From positions 48,670 through 112,669 of the forward strand of contig NZ_LNQV01000009.1 of the NCBI RefSeq assembly GCF_001515305.1: 64,000 nucleotides of DNA, given 5' to 3'. The position numbers were made by a program, and so were the translations under genes. This document shows, in pieces, positions 16,914 to 27,148 of this stretch. The notes beneath the pieces are model-generated. The model had not been told where the DNA came from. It searched no databases and was given only the letters and a program-made list of their open reading frames with translations. This DNA is from Aquitalea pelogenes (GTDB lineage Bacteria; Pseudomonadota; Gammaproteobacteria; Burkholderiales; Chromobacteriaceae). How positions within the stretch are numbered: position 1 is the stretch's first letter; each line of letters opens with the position of its first letter.

Positions 16914-18128
16914 ATGAGCCGTCATCTTCCCCTCTACCTGTTGCTGGGCAGCCTGAGTGCATGTACTACCGTCGCACCGCCACCGATCAGCACCACGCCA
17001 GCCCCGGCAAGCACCCCGGCAGTCAGCAGCCCCACCCCGACTGCAGCAAGCACAGCACCGCCCGTCGTACCGGTTCCGCAGCCACCGCAGCCACCGGTCA
17101 GTACCAGCAAACCGGGACTGAATGAAGCACAAGGCCGGGCCTTGCTGGACCGCTTGCTGCCACCACGCATCAGCGATCGCCAAGGCTGGAACAACGATAT
17201 CGTTACTGCCTTTACTGCATTGAAAATACCGTATCGTGCCGATAACTTCTGTGCGGTGGCCGCCGTTATCGAGCAAGAATCCAGCTGGCAGGCAGATCCG
17301 ACAGTCCCAAATCTGCCAGCCATTGTCTGGGAAAAGATTGGTGAACGTGCCAACAAATACCTGGTGCCGCTGCCGGTGGTGAAGGCAGCGCTGCTCAAGA
17401 CATCGCCCAATGGCAAAAGCTACAAGGCACGCATCGACAATTTGCGTACCGAACGGGAAATGAACCTGCTGTTCGAGGACATGTCAGCCGAAGCCAGCAA
17501 GCTGGGCTTGCCGATGAATATGAAAAACCCCATTCGCACCGGCGGTCCGATGCAGGTGAGCGTGGAGTTTGCCGAAGCGCACGTCAAAATCTGGCCCTAC
17601 CCTTACCAAAGCGGCAACAGCATCCGCAATGATGTGTTTACCCGCCGTGGCGGTATTTATTTCGGCAGCGCCATCCTGCTGCAATACCCGGCGCCGTATC
17701 AGGACATGATCTACCGATTTGCCGACTTCAATGCCGGGCGTTACAGCAGCCGCAATGCAGCCCTGCAAGCCGCCATCAGCCAATTGACCGGACGCAAGCT
17801 GGCGCTGGATGGTGATTTGCTCAGTTATACCGGCAAGCAGGCCAGCGGCAGCACATACCAGGCCTTGCTCAGCTTGCGCAGCCGCCTGGACATGAGCCAG
17901 AGCGCCATTGAAAGGGATTTGCAGCAGGAGAAAAACAGCGCCCTGGCGCAAACCGAGCTGTATCGCAAGGTTTTTGCGCTGGCAGACAGCAAAGCGGGAA
18001 AACCGCTGGCACGCGAACGCATGCCGCAGATCGACCTGCACAGCCCGAAAATCAGCCGCAAACTGACCACACAATGGTTTGCTGACAAGGTGAATGGGCG
18101 CTATCAGGCCTGCATGGCAAGACAATAG
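16914..18128 (+). CDS. DUF1615 family lipoprotein
   Basis: This 404-residue lipoprotein has a signal peptide ending in the lipobox LSAC and a long Pro/Thr/Ser-rich linker (about residues 20-65), followed by the DUF1615 domain. Seen within it are three segments that resemble the lysozyme-like transglycosylase fold: AAVIEQESSWQADP (possible catalytic Glu), GGPMQVSVEFAE (compare the GLMQ motif) and FADFNAGRYSS (compare AYNAG). A cell-wall role is therefore inferred, not shown. It is divergent from the GhrA-type gene and probably monocistronic. Confidence 0.8.
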   Translation: MSRHLPLYLLLGSLSACTTVAPPPISTTPAPASTPAVSSPTPTAASTAPPVVPVPQPPQPPVSTSKPGLNEAQGRALLDRLLPPRISDRQGWNNDIVTAFTALKIPYRADNFCAVAAVIEQESSWQADPTVPNLPAIVWEKIGERANKYLVPLPVVKAALLKTSPNGKSYKARIDNLRTEREMNLLFEDMSAEASKLGLPMNMKNPIRTGGPMQVSVEFAEAHVKIWPYPYQSGNSIRNDVFTRRGGIYFGSAILLQYPAPYQDMIYRFADFNAGRYSSRNAALQAAISQLTGRKLALDGDLLSYTGKQASGSTYQALLSLRSRLDMSQSAIERDLQQEKNSALAQTELYRKVFALADSKAGKPLARERMPQIDLHSPKISRKLTTQWFADKVNGRYQACMARQ

Positions 18129-18237
18129 CAATAGAAAGACCGTGAAACGATTGGACAAGCGGGCTGGGGACGGCCTGCTTGTGGCGAGGCCGGGCACATC
18201 ATGGCGATGTGCACCGCAAGAGCAAACCGGACAGAAA

Positions 18238-18266
18238 CGAAAAAGCCCAGTCTTGCGACTGGGCTT
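18238..18266 (-). terminator. Terminator of the tRNA operon
   Basis: AAGCCCAGT (18243-18251) pairs with ACTGGGCTT (18258-18266). Read on the minus strand, it ends in a T-run, just beyond tRNA-Glu. Confidence 0.8.
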
Positions 18267-18278
18267 GATCTTGAATCC

Positions 18279-18353
18279 TGGCGTCCCCACGGGGAATCGA
18301 ACCCCGGCTACCGCCGTGAAAGGGCGGTGTTCTAACCGCTAAACTATAGGGAC
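18279..18353 (-). tRNA. tRNA-Glu (TTC)
   Basis: The cloverleaf is readable on the minus strand: acceptor GTCCCTA pairs with TGGGGAC, the anticodon loop CTTTCAC gives anticodon TTC, the T-arm GGTTCGATTCC is present and CCA is encoded. It is the last gene of a three-tRNA operon. Confidence 0.95.
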
Positions 18354-18355
18354 TT

Positions 18356-18432
18356 TGGTGCACCCGGAGCGATTCGAACGCCCGACCCTTTGGTTCGTAG
18401 CCAAATACTCTATCCAACTGAGCTACGGGTGC
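18356..18432 (-). tRNA. tRNA-Arg (ACG)
   Basis: This 77-base cloverleaf with encoded CCA has acceptor GCACCCG, D-arm AGCTCAGTTGGATAGAGT, and anticodon loop CTACGAA with anticodon ACG (A34 would become inosine). It is the middle gene of the operon, 2 bases from tRNA-Glu. Confidence 0.96.
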
Positions 18433-18438
18433 AGATTC

Positions 18439-18532
18439 TGGCGGAGAAAGAGGGATTCGAACCCTCGATACAGGTTTAAGCCCGTATGCTTCCTTAGCAG
18501 GGAAGTGCCTTCGACCACTCGGCCATTTCTCC
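18439..18532 (-). tRNA. tRNA-Ser (GCT)
   Basis: This 94-base class II tRNA has a long variable arm and encoded CCA. The acceptor is GGAGAAA, and the anticodon loop CTGCTAA gives anticodon GCT. It is the first gene of the operon, about 15 bases downstream of the promoter -10 hexamer. Confidence 0.96.
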
Positions 18533-18546
18533 GTTCAGAGAGCGCC

Positions 18547-18575
18547 ATATTAAGCAAGGCAGCGCCCCCTGTCAA
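18547..18575 (-). promoter_or_regulatory. Sigma-70 promoter of the tRNA operon
   Basis: On the minus strand a perfect -35 TTGACA (18570-18575) is separated by exactly 17 bases from -10 TAATAT (18547-18552). A GC-rich stretch follows the -10 (GGCGC), as at stringently controlled stable-RNA promoters. The first tRNA begins 15 bases beyond the -10. Confidence 0.85.
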
Positions 18576-18591
18576 GCATTTGCGTAAAAAA

Positions 18592-19818
18592 TTACGCCGG
18601 CTGATCCAGGCCGAATACCTTGTGCAACACGCGCACGCCCAGCTCCAGGTATTTCTCGTCAACCAGTACCGATACCTTGATTTCGGAAGTGGAGATCATC
18701 TGGATGTTGATGCCCTCTTCTGCCAGGGTGCGGAACATGGTGGAAGCCACGCCACAGTGCGAACGCATGCCAACGCCGACGATGGAGATCTTGGCAACCT
18801 TCTCGTCCGCGTCAATCTTGGCAGCGCCAATGTGGGTTTGCACTTCGCGCAGGATATCCATGGCGCGGTGGAACTCGCCACGCGGTACGGTGAAGGAGAA
18901 GTCGGTGGTACCGTTCTCGCCCACGTTCTGGATGATCATGTCGACTTCGATGTTGGCATCGGCGATGGGGCCGAGAATCTGGTAAGCGATACCCGGCTTG
19001 TCCGGCACGCCTTTTACATTGATGCGTGCTTCATTACGGTCAAATGCGATGCCTGCAACGACGGCCTTTTCCATGTTTTCATCTTCCTCGAACGTAATCA
19101 GCGTGCCTTCCCCTTCATCCTCGAAGCTGGACAGGACGCGCAGACGTACCTTGTATTTCCCTGCGAACTCTACCGAACGGATCTGCAATACCTTGGAACC
19201 CAAGGAAGCCATTTCCAGCATTTCCTCGAAGGTAATGGTCTTCAGACGGCGGGCTTCCGGCACCACGCGCGGATCGGTGGTGTAGACACCATCCACGTCG
19301 GTGTAGATCTGACATTCATCCGCATTGAGTGCGGCAGCCAGTGCCACGGCGGAGGTATCGGAACCACCACGGCCCAGCGTGGTGATGTTGCCGTTTTCAT
19401 CCACACCCTGGAAGCCGGCCACCACCACTACCGAACCGGCAGAGAGGTCTGTCCGCATGGCGGCTTCGTCGATGGATTGAATACGGGCTTTGGTGTGGGA
19501 GTCGTCCGTGGTGACACGAACCTGCCAGCCACAGTAGCTCTTGGCGTCGACGCCGATTTCCTTCAGCGCCATGGCCAACAGGCCGATGGTGACTTGCTCG
19601 CCGGTGGAAATGATCACGTCCAGCTCGCGCGGGTCCGGATAAGCCTGGATCTCTTTGGCAAGGGCAATCAGTCGGTTGGTTTCGCCACTCATGGCAGATA
19701 CCACCACCACGACATCATGTCCCTGCGCTTTCCATTTGGCGACACGGCGGGCCACGTTCTTGATGCGCTCCGGAGAGCCCATCGAGGTACCGCCGTACTT
19801 TTGTACGATGAGTGCCAT
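18592..19818 (-). CDS. lysC: Aspartate kinase
   Basis: This kinase phosphorylates aspartate, the first step toward lysine, threonine and methionine. The 408-residue protein has the N-terminal kinase domain ([15 protein letters not shown], then [30 protein letters not shown]) and two C-terminal ACT domains (about residues 265-408) for feedback control. This is the monofunctional alpha-type length; an internal start producing a beta subunit is known in relatives but not demonstrated here. hom and thrC of the same pathway lie 33 kb away. The tRNA-Ser promoter begins within 20 bases of its stop. Confidence 0.95.
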   Translation of the reverse strand: MALIVQKYGGTSMGSPERIKNVARRVAKWKAQGHDVVVVVSAMSGETNRLIALAKEIQAYPDPRELDVIISTGEQVTIGLLAMALKEIGVDAKSYCGWQVRVTTDDSHTKARIQSIDEAAMRTDLSAGSVVVVAGFQGVDENGNITTLGRGGSDTSAVALAAALNADECQIYTDVDGVYTTDPRVVPEARRLKTITFEEMLEMASLGSKVLQIRSVEFAGKYKVRLRVLSSFEDEGEGTLITFEEDENMEKAVVAGIAFDRNEARINVKGVPDKPGIAYQILGPIADANIEVDMIIQNVGENGTTDFSFTVPRGEFHRAMDILREVQTHIGAAKIDADEKVAKISIVGVGMRSHCGVASTMFRTLAEEGINIQMISTSEIKVSVLVDEKYLELGVRVLHKVFGLDQPA

Positions 19819-20019
19819 GCTTGCTTCTTATATAGAAAGGTTGATATGTCGGACTTCGATTCTGACCCGATCCTTGCCACAAAAGCAAGGCCATTGTTCG
19901 ACAATGCCCATCCGCCTTTGCGCAATGCAACAAAAGCAGTCCTCTGCCCGGCCGGATTATTGGGAATGAATACAGCCGGAGCACCACTTGCAGCGTTTCA
20001 GCCCATGGGCTGCGGCCGC

Positions 20020-20844
20020 TCAGACAGCTTCGGTCAACAGGCGCTGCGGATGGGTGTACACATTCACCCGGCCTGGGCGGGCAAAACCCAGCAAGGTAAG
20101 CCCGTATTGCTCGGCCATTTGTACGGCCAGCGCGGTGGGGGCTGCCACCGCCACCAGGATTTCAATCCCGGCAGCGGCGGCCTTTTGCACCATTTCATAA
20201 CTGGCACGGCTGGTTACCAGCGCCACACCCGCGCCCCAGTTGCCTAGCGCACGGCAGCCAATCAGCTTGTCCAGCGCCACGTGCCTCCCCACGTCCTCGC
20301 ACACTTGCAATAACTGTCCATCCAGCGTCAGCCAGGCCGCCGCATGCGCGCAGCCGGTAGCCTGCGACAACACCTGCTGCACCGGCAGGCTTTCCAGCGC
20401 CTGATTCAAGGCCGGCAAGGCCAGGCGCACGCTGTGCGGCAGGGTCGGCAGCGGGCGGAATACTTCGGCCAGTTGCTCCACCCCACACAGGCCACAGCCG
20501 GTGCGCCCGGCCAGCTGACGGCGCCTTTCCTTGAGTGCGGCAAAGCAGGCGCTGGCCAGCTCGACATGAATTTCAATCCCGCTGGCCGCTTCACGCACTT
20601 CGATGTCGAAGATGTCGGCCACCGAGCGGGCAATACCTTCGGCCAGGGTGAAACCACGGGCAAACTGCTCCAGCTGCTGCGGGCTGACCATCATCACCAC
20701 ATGCGCCAGCCCGTTGTAGACCAGCGCCGCCGGCACTTCGCAGGCCAATACGTCCTCACTTGCCTGCAATGCCTTGTCATCCCGCCATTGCCAACGCTGG
20801 ACATGCTGATGCAGCGGAAACGACGAATCGGGTTCTGTGCTCAT
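20020..20844 (-). CDS. fdhD: Sulfur carrier protein FdhD
   Basis: FdhD passes sulfur from the cysteine desulfurase IscS to the bis-MGD molybdenum cofactor, which formate dehydrogenases need for activity. The 274-residue protein has the essential CxxC pair at Cys117 and Cys120 (TGCGLCGVEQL), the FARGFTLAEGIA segment, and the C-terminal VTSRASYEMVQKAAAAGI motif. It is divergent from fdnG with a 194-base shared promoter gap, so both are likely co-regulated. No consensus FNR box was found in that gap by eye. Confidence 0.94.
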   Translation of the reverse strand: MSTEPDSSFPLHQHVQRWQWRDDKALQASEDVLACEVPAALVYNGLAHVVMMVSPQQLEQFARGFTLAEGIARSVADIFDIEVREAASGIEIHVELASACFAALKERRRQLAGRTGCGLCGVEQLAEVFRPLPTLPHSVRLALPALNQALESLPVQQVLSQATGCAHAAAWLTLDGQLLQVCEDVGRHVALDKLIGCRALGNWGAGVALVTSRASYEMVQKAAAAGIEILVAVAAPTALAVQMAEQYGLTLLGFARPGRVNVYTHPQRLLTEAV

Positions 20845-21038
20845 CTGATTGAGATTTTCAATAGTTGAATTGACATCGGCTATTTGAGCTTAAGCATTTT
20901 GCTGACGATAATGCGTTAAGGCTACAACCGTCTGATGGGTCAGGCCAGTCCTTATTGTCGTGAGTACCATGGGGCTGGACTGGCCGGATGACATCCCGGA
21001 GCCCATCATTTCATTCTTGTTCAACAAGGAGTCCCTTC

Positions 21039-24000
21039 ATGCAGGTCAATCGGCGACAGTTTTTCAAACTGTGTGCCGGGGGTATGACAGGTTCGACCAT
21101 TGCAACCCTGGGGCTGCTGCCGGCAACGGCAATGGCTGATGTGCGCAGCTACAAGCTGCTGCGCGCCAGTGAAACGCGCAATACCTGTCCTTACTGCTCG
21201 GTAGGCTGTGGCATTCTCATGTACGGCCTGGGCGATGGCGCCAAGAACGCCAAGTCCGAAATTTTCCATATCGAAGGCGACCCGGATCATCCGGTCAACC
21301 GTGGTGCGCTCTGCCCCAAAGGCGCTGGCCTGGTGGATTTCATCCACAGCCCCAACCGCCTGAAGCACCCGGAAGTGCGCGAAGCAGGCAGCAATGAATG
21401 GAAGCGCATCAGCTGGGATGAAGCATTTGCACGCATCGCCAAACACATCAAGCAGGACCGCGATGCCAACTTCACCGAAAAGAACGCCGATGGCGTGACG
21501 GTAAACCGCTGGCTGTCCACCGGCTTTCTGGCGGCTTCTGCCTCCAGCAATGAAGCTGGCTGGCTGACCCACAAATTCACTCGCAGCCTGGGCATGCTGG
21601 CTGTCGACAATCAGGCGCGTGTATGACACGGACCAACGGTGGCAAGTCTTGCCCCAACATTTGGTCGCGGTGCCATGACAAACCATTGGGTCGACATCAA
21701 GAACGCCAATCTGATCGTGGTGATGGGTGGCAATGCCGCCGAAGCACACCCGGTTGGCTTCCGCTGGGCCATTGAGGCCAAGACCCGCAACAAGGCCAAG
21801 CTGCTGGTCATCGACCCGCGCTTTACCCGTACTGCCTCGGTGGCAGACTTCTACGCGCCCATCCGCACCGGCACGGACATTACCCTGCTGTCCGGCGTGA
21901 TCCGCTATTTGCTGGAAACCGGCAAATACAACAAGGAATACACGCTCGCCTATACCAATGCAGCACTGCTGGTACACCCGGACTTCAAGTTTGAAGACGG
22001 CCTGTTCAGCGGCTACGACGCGGAAAAACGCAAGTACGACAAATCCACCTGGGCCTACCAGCTGGATGAGAAGGGCATGGCCAAACGCGACGACACGCTG
22101 AGTGACCCGCGTTGCGTGATCAACCTGCTCAAACAGCATGTGTCCCGCTATACCGCCGATGTGGTGGCCAATATCTGTGGCACGCCCAAGGAAGCCTTCC
22201 AGGCCATTTGCGAGCATCTGGCGGAAACCAGTGCACCGGACAAGACCACCTCCTTCCTGTACGCCCTGGGCTGGACCCAGCATTCGATTGGTGCGCAGAA
22301 CATCCGCACCATGGCGATGATCCAGCTGTTGCTGGGCAATATGGGCATGGCCGGTGGCGGCATCAATGCGCTGCGCGGGCATTCCAATATCCAGGGGCTG
22401 ACTGACCTGGGGCTGCTGTCCACCAGCCTGCCGGGCTACATGACCATGCCGTCGGATAAAGAGCCGACGCTGGACAGCTATCTGGCCAAGTACACCAGCA
22501 AGCCGCTGGCAGACGGCCAGATGAACTACTGGCAGAACTACCCCAAGTTCTTCATCTCCTTCATGAAGGCGATGTGGGGCGACAAGGCCACGGCGGACAA
22601 CAACTGGGGCTATGACTGGCTGCCCAAGTGGGACAAGGGCTACGACGTGCTGCAGTACTTCGAGCTGATGCACCAGGGCAAGGTGAATGGCTACTTCTGC
22701 CAGGGTTTCAACCCGGTGGCGTCCTTCCCCAACAAGAACAAGATCGTGGCTTCGCTGTCGCGACTGAAGTTCCTGGTGATCATGGACCCGCTGGTGACGG
22801 AAACCTCCACCTTCTGGCAGAACCACGGCGAGCAGAACGATGTCGATCCGGCCAAGATCCAGACCGAAGTATTCCGCCTGCCCACCACCTGTTTTGCCGA
22901 GGAAGACGGCTCCATCGTCAATTCCGGTCGCTGGCTGCAATGGCACTGGAAAGGCGCGGAAGGCCCAGGCGAAGCCATGACCGACCCGCAAATCCTGGCC
23001 GGTATCTTCCTCAAGCTCAAGGCCATGTATGCCAAGGATGGCGGCAAGTTCCCGGATGCCATCAACAGCCTGTCCTGGGCGTATGGCGACCCGCACGAGC
23101 CCAAGCCGGAAGAATTGGCCAAGGAGCTGAACGGCAAGGCGCTGGCTGATCTGCCGGACCCGAAAAACCCCGGCCAGTTCCTGGCGAAGAAGGGCGAACT
23201 ATTGCCCGGTTTTGCCCTGCTGCAAGCCGATGGCAGCACCGCGTCCGGGTGCTGGATTTTTGCCGGCAGCTGGACCCAGGCCGGCAACCAGATGGCACGG
23301 CGCGACAACAGCGACCCGTCCGGACTTGGCAACACCCTGGGCTGGGCCTGGGCGTGGCCGGCCAACCGTCGCATCCTGTACAACCGCGCCTCCTGCAAAC
23401 CTGATGGCACGCCATGGGACAAGAAACGCACGCTGATCAAGTGGAACGGCGAGAAGTGGGTGGGTGTGGACGTGCCGGACTTCAAAGCCGACGAACCGCC
23501 GGGCAGCGCCATGGCCCCCTTCATCATGCAGGCCGAAGGGCTGGGACGCCTGTTTGCGCTGGACAAGATGGCCGAAGGGCCGTTCCCGGAGCATTACGAG
23601 CCGTTCGAAACACCGCTGGGCACCAACCCGCTGCATCCCAAGGTGATCTCCAATCCGGCCGCCCGCCTGTTCAAGGACGACAAGGCCGAACTGGGTCAGC
23701 ATCAGCAGTTCCCTTATGCGGCCACCACCTACCGCCTGACCGAGCACTTCCACTACTGGACCAAGCATGCGCGGCTGAACGCCATCATGCAGCCGGAACA
23801 GTTTGTGGAAATCGGCGAAGAACTGGCCAGGGAGAAAGGCATTGCCCACGGCGACATGGTGAAAGTGTCGTCCCGGCGCGGCTATATCAAGGCCAAGGCA
23901 GTGGTGACCAAGCGCATCAAGGCACTGAAGGTGAACGGCCAGCTGGTACACCATATTGGCGTGCCGATTCACTGGGGCTTTGAGGGCCTCACCAAGAAAG

Positions 24001-24095
24001 GCTTTATCGCCAACACGCTGACGCCGTTTGTCGGGGATGCCAATACCCAGACGCCGGAGTTCAAGTCCTTCCTCGTCAACGTTGAGAAAGCATAG
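21039..24095 (+). CDS. fdnG: Formate dehydrogenase-N alpha subunit, selenoprotein
   Basis: This 1018-residue catalytic subunit oxidises formate in the periplasm using bis-MGD molybdenum, selenocysteine and one [4Fe-4S] cluster. The frame is interrupted by a single UGA at 21624-21626, codon 196, flanked by DNQARV and [15 protein letters not shown], the same context and number as Sec196 of E. coli FdnG. Homology continues unbroken on both sides, so this is Sec recoding rather than a broken gene. Seen: a twin-arginine signal (NRRQFFK), cluster ligands Cys50, Cys53, Cys57 and Cys92, and molybdopterin-binding motifs to the end. The start ATG follows AAGGAG at 21025-21030. Confidence 0.97.
21624..21660 (+). 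promoter_or_regulatory. Selenocysteine UGA codon and bacterial SECIS hairpin
   Basis: Right after the UGA lies a hairpin with apical stem GGCA/TGCC (21641-21644 with 21650-21653) and loop AGTCT, closely matching the GU-containing apical loop of the E. coli fdnG SECIS that SelB recognises. The coding sequence is preserved through it. Confidence 0.85.
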
Positions 24096-24103
24096 GAGCG
24101 ACC

Positions 24104-24979
24104 ATGTCACTGCAATCGCAAGATATCCTGCGCCGCTCCGCCAGCCCCACCCAGCCGCCGATTGCGCGCGAGCACAAGGCGGAGGTGGCCAAGCTGATCG
24201 ACGTGTCCACCTGCATTGGCTGCAAGGCCTGTCAGGTGGCCTGTTCGGAGTGGAATGACCTGCGCGACGAAATCGGCAGCAATGTCGGGGTGTACGACAA
24301 CCCGGCCGACCTGACAGCCGAAAGCTGGACGGTGATGCGTTACAGCGAAGTGGAGCAGAACGGCAAGCTGGAATGGCTGATCCGCAAGGACGGCTGCATG
24401 CACTGCGCCGACCCCGGCTGCCTGAAAGCCTGTCCTTCGCCCGGTGCCATCATCCAGTACGCCAACGGCATCGTGGACTTCCAGTCCGAGCACTGCATTG
24501 GCTGCGGCTATTGCATTGCCGGATGCCCGTTCAATGTGCCGCGCATCAACCAGAAGGACAACAAGGCCTACAAGTGCACCTTGTGTTCCGACCGGGTGAG
24601 CGTGGGGCAAGAGCCGGCCTGTGTGAAAACCTGTCCCACCGGCGCCATCCGCTTTGGCAGCAAGGAGGACATGAAGGAATACGCACAGGTACGGGTGGAC
24701 GAGCTGAAAACCCGTGGCTACGCCAATGCCGGTCTGTACGATCCGCAAGGCGTGGGCGGCACCCATGTGATGTACGTGCTGCACCATGCCGATCAGCCCG
24801 AGCTGTACCACGGGCTGAAGAAGGATCCGCAGATCAGCCCGGTGGTCAGCCTGTGGAAGGGCATTCTCAAGCCGCTGTCCACCATCGGCCTGGCCGCTTC
24901 GGTGCTGTTCGGCTTCTTCCACTACATCGGCGTCGGCCCCAACAAGGCCGAAGATGACGAAGAGGAGGACAAGGCATGA
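24104..24979 (+). CDS. fdnH: Formate dehydrogenase-N beta subunit (iron-sulfur)
   Basis: This 291-residue electron-transfer subunit carries four [4Fe-4S] clusters. The four Cys groups are readable: [11 protein letters not shown] (residues 37-47), [24 protein letters not shown], and [20 protein letters not shown]. One C-terminal membrane anchor helix (about residues 255-277, [19 protein letters not shown]) is followed by an acidic tail. It links FdnG in the periplasm to the cytochrome FdnI. It lies 8 bases behind fdnG and overlaps fdnI by 4 bases. Confidence 0.96.
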   Translation: MSLQSQDILRRSASPTQPPIAREHKAEVAKLIDVSTCIGCKACQVACSEWNDLRDEIGSNVGVYDNPADLTAESWTVMRYSEVEQNGKLEWLIRKDGCMHCADPGCLKACPSPGAIIQYANGIVDFQSEHCIGCGYCIAGCPFNVPRINQKDNKAYKCTLCSDRVSVGQEPACVKTCPTGAIRFGSKEDMKEYAQVRVDELKTRGYANAGLYDPQGVGGTHVMYVLHHADQPELYHGLKKDPQISPVVSLWKGILKPLSTIGLAASVLFGFFHYIGVGPNKAEDDEEEDKA

Positions 24980-25605
24980 GCAAGGAAAAGCTGATCAAGC
25001 GCTACAGCGCGGCGGAACGCATCAACCACTGGATCGTGGCGGTGTGTTTCGTGCTGCTGGCCATCTCCGGCCTGGCCTTTTTCTACCCGGCCTTCTTCTG
25101 GCTCACCGGGGTGTTCGGCACGCCGCAGCTGGCACGCATCATCCACCCCTTTGTCGGGGTACTGATGTTTGTCGGCTTTGCCCGCCAGTTCTTCCGTTAC
25201 TGGCATCACAACTTCATCGACAAGGAAGACATCAAGTGGATGAAATCGGTGAAGTCGGTGCTGGCCGGGCATGAGGTGGGCGATACCGGCAAGTACAACG
25301 GTGGTCAGAAAGGCATGTTCTGGCTGATGACGGGCTGCCTGCTGGTGCTGATTTGCACCGGTGTCGTCATCTGGCGGCCCTACTTTGCCTACTCCTTCCC
25401 TATTGATGTGGTGCGCATTGCCCTGTTGTTGCATGCCTGGAGCGCACTTGCGCTGATTGCCGGCATCGTGGTGCATGTGTACGCCGCCATCTGGGTGCGC
25501 GGCACCATCCGCGCCATGGTGGAAGGCGTGGTCACCCATGCCTGGGCCAAGAAGCACCATCCGCGCTGGTACCGTGAAATGACTGGAGACAAGCACAAGC
25601 CATGA
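24976..25605 (+). CDS. fdnI: Formate dehydrogenase-N gamma subunit (cytochrome b556)
   Basis: This 209-residue integral membrane cytochrome has four helices (about residues 18-40, 50-72, 113-135, 150-172) and carries two hemes b that pass electrons to quinone. Conserved His residues sit in [26 protein letters not shown] [10 protein letters not shown] and [11 protein letters not shown]. The start overlaps the fdnH stop, and the end overlaps fdhE (ATGA), giving a tightly coupled fdnGHI-fdhE operon. Confidence 0.95.
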   Translation: MSKEKLIKRYSAAERINHWIVAVCFVLLAISGLAFFYPAFFWLTGVFGTPQLARIIHPFVGVLMFVGFARQFFRYWHHNFIDKEDIKWMKSVKSVLAGHEVGDTGKYNGGQKGMFWLMTGCLLVLICTGVVIWRPYFAYSFPIDVVRIALLLHAWSALALIAGIVVHVYAAIWVRGTIRAMVEGVVTHAWAKKHHPRWYREMTGDKHKP

Positions 25606-26531
25606 GCATCCGCATTGTTCCGGCCGAGCAATTGGCCGAACGTCAGGCAGCCAGCCTTGACATCACCCCGCTGCTGCTGCCGCAGCCTGCAACGCTGTAT
25701 CGTCAGCGTGCCGAGCGGCTGCAGCAACTGGCAGCGGGGCATGTGATGGCCGATTACCTGCAACTGGCCAGCCGCATTGCTGAGGCACAACACCAGCTAG
25801 TACACAGCCAGCCGGTGTTGCTGCCGGTGCGGGAGGATTACTTCCGGCACTGTGCCGAGCACGGCCTGCCCCCCCTGGGAGCCATGGCCTGGCAACGCGA
25901 CAGTCAGTGGCAACAGCTGCTGCTTGCCCTGTGTGCACAGCTGGCGGAAGGTGCCAGTCCGCTGCTGGCCGGTGTGCTGAACGGACTTCTCGACAGCGCT
26001 CCGGCACAGCTGGAAGCGGCAGCCCAGAAGCTGTTGTCGGGGGATCTGGCAGCGGTGGATAGTGCGCAGGCACCCTTCATCTGGGCGGCCTTGTCGGTGT
26101 ACTTCAGCCAGCTGGCCAGCCAGCTGCAAATCGCCGCGGTGGCCGAACCGGGCGACGCGCGTCATCTGTGTCCGGTATGCGCCAGTGCCCCGGTAGCGAG
26201 CATCGTGCGCCAGGGCAATGAAGCCGGCCTGCGCTATCTGCATTGCAGCCTGTGCGAAAGCGAGTGGCATCTGGTGCGGGCAAAGTGCAGCAACTGCGAA
26301 GCCACCCGCGACATCGGCTACTGGTCGCTGCAGGATGCGCATGCTGCCGTGCGCGGCGAGTCCTGCGGCGATTGCGGCAGCTATCTGAAAATCCTGTCGC
26401 TGGACAAGGACCAGCAGGCCGAAGCGGTGGCCGACGACCTGGCCAGCCTGGCGCTGGATGCCGCGCTGGAGGAACAGGGCTTTGCCCGCAGCGGGCTGAA
26501 CCCGCTGTTATTTCCCGGCAATACTGCCTGA
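25602..26531 (+). CDS. fdhE: Formate dehydrogenase accessory protein FdhE
   Basis: FdhE is a cytoplasmic rubredoxin-like protein needed to mature respiratory formate dehydrogenases; it interacts with the catalytic subunit before Tat export. The 309-residue product has the helical N-terminal half and four CxxC-type metal sites in the C-terminal half: CPVCASAP, CSLCESEWHLVR, CSNCEATRD and CGDCGSYLK. It overlaps fdnI by 4 bases and closes the operon. A terminator with eight T follows. Confidence 0.94.
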   Translation: MSIRIVPAEQLAERQAASLDITPLLLPQPATLYRQRAERLQQLAAGHVMADYLQLASRIAEAQHQLVHSQPVLLPVREDYFRHCAEHGLPPLGAMAWQRDSQWQQLLLALCAQLAEGASPLLAGVLNGLLDSAPAQLEAAAQKLLSGDLAAVDSAQAPFIWAALSVYFSQLASQLQIAAVAEPGDARHLCPVCASAPVASIVRQGNEAGLRYLHCSLCESEWHLVRAKCSNCEATRDIGYWSLQDAHAAVRGESCGDCGSYLKILSLDKDQQAEAVADDLASLALDAALEEQGFARSGLNPLLFPGNTA

Positions 26532-26540
26532 CAGCTGCAA

Positions 26541-26564
26541 CCGGCCCGTGTGGCCGTTTTTTTT
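26541..26564 (+). terminator. Terminator of the fdnGHI-fdhE operon
   Basis: CGGCC (26542-26546) pairs with GGCCG (26552-26556), followed by eight T. Confidence 0.85.
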
Positions 26565-26770
26565 GGCCTGCGACCGACCAGGCATCCTCCGCTAGCAGTC
26601 ATCCGCCTGCAACTGCAGACCGCTTTGCGGTTTGCATTCAATCGGGCGAGCAACTAGAAAGAAAAAATAACAAGTTCATGCGCGGCCGTCAGGCATGCAG
26701 GCATGAATGAACAAGCCGCAGCAGCAACCATTGGCGCACAGCGGCTGTTGAACCGGGTAAGAGGGAGGCC

Positions 26771-27139
26771 ATGAGCAAAACCATCCTGATCGTCGACGAT
26801 TCGCTCAGCCTGCGCCTGGTGGTGAAAATGACACTGGAAGGCGCAGGCCACACCGTGTTGCAGGCGGCCGACGGCAAACAAGCTTTGGACATGCTGGATG
26901 GCCGTCAGATCGACCTGATCCTGTCCGATCTCAACATGCCGGTACTCGACGGCCTGGGCTTGCTGGAGCACATCCGCCAGCACCCGCAGTATGCCGCCAC
27001 CCCCGTCATCATGCTGACCACACAGGATGCCCGCCACTTGCAACTGCGCGGCCAGCAACAAGGCATCAGTGCCTGGATCATCAAACCCTTCGAACCACCC
27101 TATCTGCTGGCAGCCATTGCCCGGCTCACGACGCGGTAA
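26771..27139 (+). CDS. cheY: CheY-like single-domain response regulator
   Basis: This 122-residue receiver domain has no output domain. The acidic pair is in LIVDDS (Asp9, Asp10), the phospho-acceptor is Asp53 (LSDLNMPVLDG), followed by the Thr in MLTTQDAR and the Lys in IIKPFEP. It opens the chemotaxis cluster and is the probable target of CheA encoded two genes on. It may act on the flagellar switch or as a phosphate sink; sequence alone does not decide. Confidence 0.9.
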   Translation: MSKTILIVDDSLSLRLVVKMTLEGAGHTVLQAADGKQALDMLDGRQIDLILSDLNMPVLDGLGLLEHIRQHPQYAATPVIMLTTQDARHLQLRGQQQGISAWIIKPFEPPYLLAAIARLTTR

Positions 27140-27148
27140 CAGCCTTTC

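Noticed and set aside
18355..20247. 630-codon plus-strand frame across tRNA genes and lysC
   Set aside because: It reads through two tRNA genes and antisense to lysC, so it cannot be a conserved protein gene.
20845..21038. FNR/Anr or NarL site in the fdhD-fdnG gap
   Set aside because: No TTGAT-N4-ATCAA match or convincing NarL heptamer pair found by eye; a TTGACA is present but without a good -10 at 16-18 bases.
21624..21626. UGA in fdnG taken as a nonsense mutation
   Set aside because: The position equals Sec196 of E. coli FdnG, a SECIS hairpin follows, and selA, selB and selC are in the window.
21021..23096. 691-codon open frame on the minus strand across fdnG
   Set aside because: It runs antisense to a gene with unbroken FdnG homology; its translation has no recognisable motifs and is a product of GC-rich codon use.
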